From Aphrophora alni (taxonomy: Eukaryota; Arthropoda; Insecta; Hemiptera; Aphrophoridae), in assembly GCA_963513935.1 (NCBI GenBank), contig OY740768.1, positions 77,476,877-77,540,876 on the forward strand: 64,000 bases of DNA. Direction: 5' to 3'. The notes under the pieces are model-generated. The model saw nothing but the letters and a program-made list of their open reading frames with translations. It had not been told where the DNA came from and ran no database searches. The stretch's first letter is position 1. Every line of letters starts with the position of its first letter. Of the stretch, positions 11,981-21,484 are shown piece by piece. The position numbers and the translations under genes were made by a program.

Positions 11981-12616
11981 CTAAAACAAATGAATAAAGT
12001 TTATTAGTCATTGTTATTAGGCCTACTAAGAAAATAATCCGGTCGCAGCAGTCCTGCAGAATAAGCGAATTTCCAGTCGCAAGATTTAATTTTAACAAAA
12101 AATAACCTGTTACAAGCCTTTAAGTCATGACCTAATATATTAAAATGTTGGTTAAGCTGTAATGAAATAGAAATTTATCTCATGCAAAAACCTGATTTAA
12201 AAAAATTTAAATCCCACAAAACACAATTTTTATAGTCCGATCATGCTGATTCGGGAACTAGAAAAAGTAAATGTTTATCAATAACAGCTCAGTTTTTATA
12301 GTCCCGTGCTTAACTATTAACACGGCATCTACGGTATACTTTAGGTTCATTAAGGAAAATTGTTAAAAACTTACCAACTCTGGATCAGATGAAATATATG
12401 TTTTCGTCGGGGTCATGAGTATGTTGTAGATTATGCTCTAGTATGTCAGTTGTTTCACCTAAAATGAAATGAAATAAATTAGATAAGATTACATTAAGAG
12501 TGGGTTATATGTATAACAGCGCTAGCTATCAAGGAGTAGCGTGGATAACTAGTATAATCTGCGCGTTCGTAATAAGATCCCTGTAAAATGAAAATAAATG
12601 TAATTACGTTGTATTT

Positions 12617-12635
12617 GATTGATTGATTGATTGAA
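12617..12635. repeat. (GATT)n microsatellite
   Basis: TTGATTGATTGATTGATTG within the MULE. Confidence 0.85.
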
Positions 12636-13611
12636 TTTGATTGAATTTTATCATACTTAAATGTAAGCTTTTTATACAGGGTTAAATTTAAGTCCGGCAA
12701 CCCCTTTTTATTTTTTAAACCACAAAATGGAACCTAAACTTTTTTACTGTACGAGAATGACGATATGGCTAGCCAACGATAAGATATGTAGGGTGCATTT
12801 CAATTACTTAAAAATTGTTTCAGAGATTATTTAAAACGATGCCTAAATCGACACAAAAAACAACTTAAAAAACATGCTAAAAACAAAAACAGGTCTGGAA
12901 TCCATATTACAGGCTTAAACTCAAAAATAAATAGCCTTACTCACCTTGGGTAAAACATGATGCACTGCAGCCGGGATTAGCACAAAGCACATCAGGATTA
13001 GGCCAGGTAAGAAAGAGTACAGTCAAGGCAAACATTTCGCACCACGGTCTTGCTGGCGCGCCAGCCAAGGGGAAGCACTTTACCTCCTCCCAATTATATT
13101 ATGTACTTCTGTGCTTGGCCGTTGTCCTATTATTATTAGGTTATTTGAAGCACCTAACCTAATGTTCCACTATTTCATTATTTTTCGTATTAGTAATGTA
13201 ACTTAGTATTATACTAAGAGGGTAGGTATTTGTTGAAATTCTAACAGTTAACTAATTTTATTTCCCTACCAATAATTACATTTTAGTTGTTACAAATTAT
13301 TTCTTTAACTTAAAACTTATTTTAATTTATTGTTGAATAATTTAGGTCTGGACCTACTAATAATTATTTGCTTTCATTATAAAATTACCAAAGCTCAGCA
13401 ATATAACAGGTGTATTTTTACATCTAGTATGATGATATAAAATCTATGCCACTAATTTGACACTTGGAATAATTTACCATTCACAATCAGCCATCCAGTG
13501 ACTCATAATATATATAAATGTTGAAAAATAGTGAATATTGTAAATAATTGATTTCTAAATTCAACTTTAAAGGGAGTCTGATGGCTCTAGGGTAAACAAA
13601 TTCAATTTTGG

Positions 13612-13926
13612 TTTTTGAAGCTTAACATGTTTTATAGGTCTTTAGATTAAATTTAAAACCAATTTTGTCTAAATATGTTGAGTAGAACTTATTTTAAACT
13701 TTTTTTGGTATTTGCTGACGGTTGTCTGATAAGTTAAATAAATATTTTTTTATAGTATTCTATTCCTGCTATAACAAATATTTATTTAACTTAGCAAACA
13801 ATCAGGAGAGAATATTCCTCCCTCCCATAAAAAGCTTATAAAATGTTCTACTCAACACATATTTACATAAAATTGGTTAAAAATTTAATCTAAAGATCCA
13901 TAGAACATTTTAAGCTTTTTAAAAAA
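13612..13926. mobile_element. Foldback MITE
   Basis: The left arm about 13612-13690 (GAAGCTTAACATG ... GTTGAGTAGAAC) is the inverted copy of 13843-13926 (GTTCTACTCAAC ... TTAAGCTTTTTAAA). An inner pair GTTAAATAAATAT / ATATTTATTTAAC extends the fold. There is no coding capacity. Family unknown. Confidence 0.8.
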
Positions 13927-14099
13927 TATGGCTATTGTATTCTATTTCCTGGAACTCTCAAGGGCTCACAGTGATTACAGGCTTAGGAATCTCCTCAAGG
14001 GAGTCTATCTGGTTCTACACCTTTTTCCCTTGTTGTCTGATTCCTCCCTTTCATCTTTCCTATCAGCTCTTTCTTGACCAAATCTTGTTATTTTCTCAC

Positions 14100-14640
14100 C
14101 CTGATGCTGTTAGAGAATTCGAAGACTAGGGGGGGGGGTCTTCATTTTATCTTTCCCCCCTTTTTTTTAATAATGCGATGATGATCAAGAAGGTTTTTGC
14201 CTTTAAACAACAGGGCAAGAACAAACTATTTACTCCTGTAGTATGAATACAGCTTAAAAGTTAGGCAACTTGCACAATAACAAAAATTACACATCTTCTC
14301 ACTGGTATTTACTACTCTATGGATTACTCGGTATTTATATGGAATGCTATAAAATCAAATATCTTGCTACTCAAATACTTTGAAAAAAGAAAGAAAAAAA
14401 CTATTCCCGAGTATAGGATTAAATAATGCACTGAAGTTAAATTTTCAAAAAATTAATAACATAAATATACTACAATTGTTTCGCCTTGTGTTATCTTCGG
14501 GCAACTGATAATTAACAAGTTTAGACAACTATTTATATACACACAAGGAACAGGAAACTGAAATACAATAAAAAGAGTGAAGACAAGTGGAAGGGGTTGG
14601 GGGAATGACCTAGTTGTTATATTAAATATATTCCTAAGTG
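14100..14640. other. Spacer with G9/C-run and T-run
   Basis: A G-run at 14129-14138 is followed by CCCCCC and TTTTTTTT (14155-14168). The rest is AT-rich with no supported gene. Confidence 0.6.
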
Positions 14641-15974
14641 TTCGCCACACAGGGGAGTACAGACTAGCTGCACATACTAAGAGGGGATTAGTGGCCCTCG
14701 CTGTCCCCAATCACAACATAAACTATCATCTATACTCATTTACATAAGTTTATCTAAATTACACTATTACCTTACTCTTGGGTTCTTTTTTGTGTTGTAG
14801 GTTTACTGTTACATCTCTTTCTCAACCAAAGTTTCCTAACCTGGCAATCAAGTGATTAGACTCTGTCATTCTTTCTATTTATAGGTATGAGAAAGAAAGA
14901 ATACCATGCTCATGTCTATTATATCTGGGAGTGATGATGGGGATTCTGATTGCCTTAGTGGAATAAAGTACATGGATCCTGATGTTCAAGTTCAGGAACC
15001 AGCCATCCTGATAGTTCCTTCAGTTGTACCGAATACAAGAAGGAGAAAGCTATTTCTATCATGTTGAAAGACACAAAATCTTTCTTCGATCCCAGAAAGC
15101 TAACAAACCTGGAGTTATGGAAAAATCTTTTACGCTGCAGCTTCACATAAAAGGGAACCTTGTGGTAATTATGATGAGCTGACCAAGACAGTTAAACTAC
15201 TAACGAAGCAGGTGGTTCAATTATTAGCCGTTTTATCCCAAAGTAGTCCAGGCAATATCAACATAGATACTTCCATCCACTTCTGGCCTAGGTTCGAGTA
15301 ATAAGACACAAAAAGTGACAATTGGGACAAAGGTAAAGACTTCATCACCAGTTCTAGAACAACAATTTTTTTAACCAAATCTGTGTCTTGTCCTCCTAAC
15401 TACAACAAACCCAATAGTGAAATAGTTGGCTTCCATGTCTGAGCCATCGATGAATAGGGTAAATAACGAAACTGTAAAAGTAGAGGTTGCCTCTAAATCC
15501 CAATGGGGTGGGGGTTTAATAGATCCCTTCTAAAAAATATCTCGGAGCTCTTCTTTGTCTTCAACTCCTGACATTGTTTTAGGATGCTATGGAGTTAGAC
15601 TCTGAGACAACTAAAATAAAATCACCTGATGAAAATTTAAGCCAAGTAGGTGGAAAGAACGATACAAATCCAATACCTTTTAAAATTCTTAACTAATCCA
15701 TTATTAATTTTATTACTGGATCAGAAATTTGGGCAGAAATATAAATTTAAATAGTGTGAACCAATGGAACATTAATGGTGTTAGAAGTCACATTGAAGAT
15801 CTCAAGATTCTTGTATGTGATACACCCCCTTTAGTCATTTGCCTGCAAGACATTGTTAAGACTCAAAGGGGATTCTTGGAGTCGGGTTCTATGGAAATGA
15901 AAATGATCTACGCAATCAGTCATTCAGTGCTAAAAATGTTAGTATTGACAGTCTCTTTAGTTTATTATTATTAA
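14640..15974 (+). mobile_element. Second copy of the Jockey-like LINE, 5' portion only
   Basis: It begins with 5'-UTR-like sequence (AGACTAGCTGCACATACTAA, then GAGGGGATTAGTGGCCCTCG), continues through decayed ORF1 (an Lys/Gln-rich stretch read KTVKLLTKQVVQLLAVLSQS near 15187-15245), and reaches the start of ORF2 at 15729 (NINLNSVNQWNINGVRSHIE; CDTPPLVICLQD), homologous to 4740-4860 in the first copy. It stops shortly into the endonuclease, so the 3' part was lost by deletion rather than by the usual 5' truncation. Confidence 0.75.
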
Positions 15975-16063
15975 TTGTAATTCGAATACATATAGATATT
16001 GATATTTAATACCAAACTAATTTATTAATTAAACATCTTAAGGTTTTGTTCTAGAGCTACCCC

Positions 16064-16092
16064 AATTATTATATATATATATATATATATAC
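16064..16092. repeat. (TA)n microsatellite
   Basis: ATATAT run. It is followed at once by CAGGGTGTATCAGAGCGGGT, which looks like a DNA-transposon terminus, but no partner end was found. Confidence 0.7.
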
Positions 16093-16209
16093 AGGGTGTA
16101 TCAGAGCGGGTGGCCGGCTTGTATAGCATTGAAACGAGAATACTTAGACATTTAGTTTAAACTGATAACCACCTATTTCGACCCCAAGGAATTCAGGAAA
16201 AATGTTTTG

Positions 16210-16796
16210 AACCCTCTAAAATATAATAAATAAGAATATAATGATATTTATTGCTCCTTATCTTTACACCTACAAGTATACTTATTTACATATATATAGT
16301 AGTAGTAATATCTTTGTATATGTAAAATATATTTACTATATTTCTAATTGTTTTATATCATGTAAAGGGAACACAATTTTAAGTAGAACATAATGTTGTA
16401 CCATATTGAACGTTAGTTTTGTCTTCTCCCTTCCTCACAAGTTTTTACTGATAAGTAAATAAAAAATGTTTTTAAAAATATTTCTTTGTGTTTTTGTATT
16501 TCCTTATAACATTAGAAACTTTAAAAAAATATTGGCTTTAAGAGTATATCATTTTTTATATTTCCAACTTATTTGGTTCTATGGAGAAGTCATACCCAAT
16601 TTAACATGGCTCGCAAAGGGTTAAAATAGACTTTAGAATAAAAATATGTATTTTTAATTAGTTATTATATTGAATATTATTATAGTTATTTCATATGTTC
16701 CATTGAAGTAGTTGTTTAATTATTATTGCTATTTAATAGTCATATTTCATTCTACATATTTTGTGTTTTTACTTACAAGCTTTGTACAATTTGCAG
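16210..16796 (+). other. Region upstream of the IDI1 coding exon
   Basis: AT-rich; presumably promoter, 5' exon or intron of IDI1. No first exon, TATA box or donor can be picked out reliably. Confidence 0.4.
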
Positions 16797-16805
16797 GTTA
16801 TAAAC
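16797..16805 (+). promoter_or_regulatory. Splice acceptor and 5'-UTR start of the IDI1 coding exon
   Basis: A T-rich stretch ends in TTTGCAG at 16790-16796, directly followed by 9 bases and the IDI1 ATG. This is a good 3' splice site, so the mRNA leader probably comes from an upstream exon that I could not identify in 16100-16790. Confidence 0.6.
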
Positions 16806-17528
16806 ATGTTCAAGTCACTGCCCTTCTTTATAAGAAGAAGCGTGCCATTCTCTCAAGGTCTTCATTCCAACAAACTAAGTCCAGTACAAGAAACAGCTTT
16901 AAATGAAAACTGCATTTTAGTAGATGAAAATGATAACAATGTAGGTGAAGCAAGTAAATATGACTGTCATCGCCTTGATGCCAATGGAAAATTACCGTTG
17001 CATAGAGCATTCAGTATATTTATCTTTAATTCCAAAAATGAAATATTATTACAAAAAAGATCTGAAACTAAGGTAACATTCCCAAACCATTATACTAATG
17101 CTTGTTGTAGTCATCCGTTATCAGATATAGAACAGGAAAAAGAAGAACAAAATGCTACAGGAATAAAACTGGCTGCAAGGAGACGTTTAGAATTTGAATT
17201 AGGTATACCACAAAGCGTCATAGACATTGAGATGTTTACTTATCTTACGAGGATATATTATTTTTCTAAAGGAGATGGTATCTGGGGAGAACATGAAATA
17301 GATTATTTACTTTTTCTAAAGCAAGATCTGCCTTTGAAACCTAATCCAGAAGAAGTTAGTGAGGTCCGTTACATTGCTCAGAGTGAATTTAATAGTTTCC
17401 TAAATAAACTTAAGGAGCCAATAACTCCATGGTTTAAATTGGTTACAGAAAATAGGCTCGAAACTTGGTGGAATAATTTGCATCAGTTGTATAAGTTTCA
17501 AGATCAAAATTCTATTCAGAAATTTTAG
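16806..17528 (+). CDS. IDI1: Isopentenyl-diphosphate delta-isomerase, type I
   Basis: Converts isopentenyl diphosphate to dimethylallyl diphosphate in the mevalonate pathway, which in insects feeds juvenile hormone and prenylation. The 240-codon frame is intact. Seen: a Nudix-fold isomerase with the TNACCSHPL motif (residues 98-106; catalytic Cys is 100 or 101, metal-binding His 103), a Nudix helix AARRRLEFELGI (123-134), and WGEHEIDY (160-167) carrying the acidic metal and catalytic residues. Length fits animal type I enzymes. The first 20 residues are basic and hydroxylated (MFKSLPFFIRRSV), which suggests a mitochondrial or peroxisomal leader (inference). I chose the ATG at 16806 because a pyrimidine-rich acceptor ending TTTGCAG lies just before it at 16796, so this is probably the first coding exon after a 5'-UTR intron. 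The stop is TAG. The whole protein sits in one exon, unlike most animal orthologues as I recall them; a retrocopy that acquired an upstream exon is possible. No neighbouring gene is functionally linked. Confidence 0.96.
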   Translation: MFKSLPFFIRRSVPFSQGLHSNKLSPVQETALNENCILVDENDNNVGEASKYDCHRLDANGKLPLHRAFSIFIFNSKNEILLQKRSETKVTFPNHYTNACCSHPLSDIEQEKEEQNATGIKLAARRRLEFELGIPQSVIDIEMFTYLTRIYYFSKGDGIWGEHEIDYLLFLKQDLPLKPNPEEVSEVRYIAQSEFNSFLNKLKEPITPWFKLVTENRLETWWNNLHQLYKFQDQNSIQKF

Positions 17529-17675
17529 CATTATTATAAATTTATCAATAAATTTGAATCTCTTTGCTAGTAATATTCTCTTAGAAATTTAAACAAATTT
17601 AGTTAATTATTGTACTATGTGAGTATATAGACAGTGTTATAAATGTATTACGCAATAAAAAAAAAGTAATAGTGA
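17529..17675 (+). terminator. IDI1 3' UTR with polyadenylation signals
   Basis: AATAAA hexamers occur about 20 bases after the stop (near 17548) and again near 17654, the second followed by an A-run. Either could be used. Downstream sequence is plain AT-rich DNA. Confidence 0.5.
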
Positions 17676-19351
17676 TTTTTATAAATCTACATTTAAATTG
17701 TCAGGTTATAAATAAAATAGTATATTACTTTTCCCCCCTGCTAACAAATTTAATATGTATATAATACAAGAACAAATGTACCATTTTTCTAATTACACTG
17801 ATAATAGCTAAAAATTGGTAAATGTATTTTTTAAATATTATCTTTAATTTTGATAACATACTCATCATCATCAGAGGGATTGAGTCACTATTGTCAGAAG
17901 TAGCATTCATTCGGTTTTTTTCTGAAATTCTGTTGAAATATATACTTTTAGCGTAAAACATTTTAAATTTGTTATGTTACATGATATATCATAAAATGTC
18001 TAAGGTTTTCTAAAATAGGCCCATAAATAAGTAATTTCTAGTTTCTTTATTATTTAGAAATTCAATTTCTATACATTTAAATTTTTAAATTTTAAACATG
18101 CCAAAGCTCAGAAATTAAATTCTTTTAAAAATACAGACGAAATTTAAAAGAACGTATGTATCTTTGCAAATATATTCATTTCTAATAATTTTCAATTTTT
18201 TATATTTCTAGTATTATTCATATCACTTACCTTTGCTTTCTGAAACTGTCGAAGATGTTAAATAGTAACAGCATTCCTCTTTCATTGTGAGATTTTCACC
18301 CATTAAATTCTACAAAACCTTTTCATCTTGACTATATCTCGTTTTCAGTATCACCATAATGAAACCTGGACCCTCTTTGCTACCAAACATAACTTCTATT
18401 TTGTTAACAGGGGATAATTCTCCTACCTCTATTTTTACTTTGTCCATTTATCACACACAAAAGCATACAGTGTATGTTCTCTCTGGCATTACCACAATAT
18501 TAACAATTGGGGTGTTTACTTTAAGAGTGAAGGTCACAATTTTTTGTTATTGTTGATCTTGTTATGCATATTATTTTATTATTTTTTAGTGTTCTATGTC
18601 AGGTACTAGGTCTTAGTGTCATATCATTCTTTATTTTGGCTATGACTATATCAAAAAGTATTTCTATTGATTCTACTATTTGAATTTTATTAAGCTACAA
18701 GTTTATTTTAAGCAACAGTTTTTACTTTGATTTGTCATAACCTATACAAATAAGTGCCAAGTCTTCCTCACAAATATAAAGGTTTATTTCCAAAAATAAA
18801 TTTATACCATAAGGAATTAAGTATTAACAATTATTTTATAAATTAAATGTGGCTTGCCTATAAGACATAACAAATCAACATATGCTTTGAATATGTTATT
18901 AAAATTTATTTTTGGAAATAAACCTCCATATTTGTTCATTCCAATTTGTATATGGTTCATTCTACCAAGTTTATGTTTATTTGTGAATAATATTTCAGTT
19001 GAGTATCGATATATCTATTATCCACTAACAGGATTTCAATTGTCTCACGGTAGTAAAAGAATCTCCAACTTTTGGAACAATCAATATAATAATATTTGTT
19101 AATTTGTAGATAAAGTAATGTATGGAATTATTGTATTCAGCCTTTAAGACACTCTATGATCATTGCATAAACTACTATTATTATTCTCATTTTTATTTCA
19201 TGCTTACTGTTATTAGAATACAATGTTTTAATTATTTTTATTGTATACAATATTAAATATGTCATTTATTAAAAAAATTATAAAAATGTATGATACAAAA
19301 AAAAAATGATACTAGCTATTTTTTCAAATATAAGTTAGGTGGTATTATGTA
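17676..19351. other. AT-rich spacer with a small foldback
   Basis: GGTTTATTTCCAAAAATAAATTT at 18781-18803 is perfectly inverted at 18903-18925, and similarity continues outward (ACAAATAT; CTATACAAAT), suggesting a decayed foldback about 18735-18965. A minus-strand stretch at 18250-18560 is partly open (MDKVKIEVGELSPVNKIEV) but is broken by stops and not recognised. Confidence 0.55.
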
Positions 19352-20278
19352 TTAAAACCCTTTCACTCCCAGACTTCCTTATATACGGACATTGGGGTAT
19401 CTGCGTAGAATCCCATTATCCGTTTTTTTCGGACATTTAGAAATTTGATGTTTTTTTGTGTAATAGAAGGACAATGATAGATTTTATCATATATATGATC
19501 GGGAAAAGCGAGCTTTCCATATATGTTAAAATATTACATATTCGATCGGCATTTAGTTGTTTGTGAAACGTAAGTATGTTGGCCTTGTCAATCTCAGTTG
19601 GTTTTTCTTTGAATTGATGTCAGCTCTTGTTTATATATAACTTTTGAGTTAAGATTTTGATCATACGAGTTTTGAGTTACTCTTTATGTTTTCTCAGTTT
19701 TTATATAAATAATTTCATAGTTTATATTTTTTTTATATAAAAAATCAACCTTTATATGTGCAAAGTGCAAAAAAGGTCTGCATACAAAGTGTTATCCAGA
19801 ACACACATGCTAGTATTATTTTTCTTCCAACAGTTTTGTTCCGTTTAGGTTAGTTATTTCAGATGGCCAAATATTTGGTTAGGTGTTTTTGTATTAAAAT
19901 AAAACTCTTGTTATAATTGAAAAACTTATGTTTTGTGTAAATATTTGTTAATAGTGTTAAAAACTGTGTTGGGTTATAAATTACATTATAATATAAGTTG
20001 ATAATATAATATAAGTTGGCCTCAGCGAAAAACTGAAAATATGTTAATTTACAAAAAACATTCTAACTGTGTTGTTTATCAAAATAATTCAATGAAATTT
20101 GGTGTGTGTGTGTGTGTGTTCATTTTTAAATGGCCCCCAGGATCTTTCTGGCATATCTTTCCTCTGCACTTGCAGAAAATTTTTCAAAAATAACTTTTAG
20201 GTGTCATTTTTATTTTCCAATTTATTTTTTGCATTATTATATATTTTTACAATACTAGATGTTTTAGAGTAGTTAATA

Positions 20279-21319
20279 CAGTAGAACCCCTCAAACTCAA
20301 CACAATGTGGACTTTAAGGTTGTCGAGTTTGGGGGTTGTCGAGTTTTAGGGAACTTTGGTATTTAATGGTTAGGTTTGCAACAAATACTCAAAATTATTT
20401 TAAATAACTGTACATTTATTGATTATCAATGATTAAACGTTTATTGCAAAAAAGTCCTTGCCTGACAACAAAAAAATAGTGTGTTCAATCACACATTAAA
20501 ATTAAATTTATCGATCGGTCAAATGAGATTTAAAAAGTGTTGGCCTTGTACAATAGGTTTAGTAAACTAAAAAGACCAGTCCTATCCTAATATGCTGTAA
20601 TAAAATTTACAGTAAAGTCTACAGTAAAAAACAGACAGTCCATTAAATATTTTTAAAGATTAAAACAATTTTATATAAAAAGAAAAAACATTAGAGCAAA
20701 GTTAGCATTGTTTGAAAAAACTTTTGATTGATCTTTGTTTTTCATTTTCGACTGGACGTCTGGCAGCTTCATCTCGAATTCGCCGAAGAAAAAGAATGTC
20801 CATACCAAACACAGTCCAATACAAATGCTATAAATTGAACTGCTAATCGCATATAATTAAGAGTCGGATCATTTTTCTCACATGGTTAAGACCTTTATTA
20901 CAAAACTTGAATCATAGTTCTACGACGCTCCGTTGAATTGTTATGACAAAAGACTTGCCGCTTACTTTAATGGAATCGGTGCTAATGACCGTAGCATCCG
21001 GGTGGTTAGGCGCTTGGGTTAACAACAATATGAATGTTTTGACAACAAATGTTTAGGGCTGTCCTGGTCTACCTGGACCTTTTATCTTTAACTTTGGCCT
21101 CTACTATACAGTAGGATTAGAAAGTGGCTAGACAAAGGAGCATCCCTCACAGCTGTATAAACAAAAGTAACAAGCCTCAACCTCCAGGCATTTGGCAGGC
21201 GCACATGGCGTAAAACAATGCAGTGAATGACCTTGGAAATCCCATGCTCCTTGTCACTGGCCCTGTCGAGTTTGACGGAATGTCGAGTTTGAGGGGGTCG
21301 AGTTTGAGGGGTTCTACTG
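20279..21319 (-). mobile_element. pogo/Tigger-like element 2, nested
   Basis: Inverted ends CAGTAGAACCCCTCAAACTC and CAGTAGAACCCCTCAAACTC (other strand) are identical over 20 bases, with TA duplications at 20277-20278 and 21320-21321. A second subterminal copy of the GTCGAGTTTG motif occurs at each end. The minus strand retains the transposase C-terminus. Confidence 0.9.
20702..20800 (-). pseudogene. pogo/Tigger transposase C-terminal remnant
   Basis: Minus-strand reading FLRRIRDEAARRPV...KQRSIKSFFKQC then a stop (20702-20704). The closing IxxFF-K motif resembles the end of Tigger transposases (IxDFFK, a PCNA-interaction-like tail). No catalytic core remains. Confidence 0.6.
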
Positions 21320-21484
21320 TAATAAACTAAACAACAAAATCATAAGTATTGATTAATAAATAAATGAGTTATGGATTTTTTAACAAAACGCATATAAAAT
21401 GGGATTCTATGTAGATACTGTAATAATAACTCTGGGATTCTATACAGATAGCTGTAAAAAAAATGTCTGGGAGCAAGGGGTTAA

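Larger units (their letters stand above)
10619..13084 (-). mobile_element. Mutator-like (MULE) element with long terminal inverted repeats
   Basis: The left arm 10619-10712 and right arm about 12992-13084 are inverted copies, starting GGTAAAGTGCTCCCCCTTGG on the left and GGTAAAGTGCTTCCCCTTGG on the other strand at the right. Both contain the palindrome TGGCGCGCCA and then GTGGTGCGAA...TTGCCTTGACTGTACTCTTTC. The minus-strand interior carries the C-terminal part of a MULE transposase. A 9-bp target repeat, expected for MULEs, is not evident, so flanks have decayed or the exact ends lie a few bases away. Confidence 0.85.
19356..21480. mobile_element. TTAA-flanked piggyBac-type MITE split by a pogo element
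   Basis: Ends read CCCTTTCACTCCCAGAC (left, after TTAA and two extra A) and CCCCTTGCTCCCAGAC (right, other strand, after TTAA 21481-21484). Subterminal GTAGAATCCCATTATC and the right-hand GTATAGAATCCCAGAG also match. No transposase is present; TTAA targets indicate mobilisation by a piggyBac-type enzyme. The 1041-bp pogo element 20279-21319 sits inside it. Confidence 0.75.

Noticed and set aside
16085..16140. CAGGGTGTATCAGAGCGGGT as a transposon end
   Set aside because: It looks like a terminus but no inverted partner or target repeat could be found, so no element was called.
18250..18560. Possible minus-strand exon (MDKVKIEVGELSPVN...) with nearby open frame
   Set aside because: Stops interrupt both sides, no protein family recognised and no convincing splice pair; left as an unresolved note in the spacer entry.
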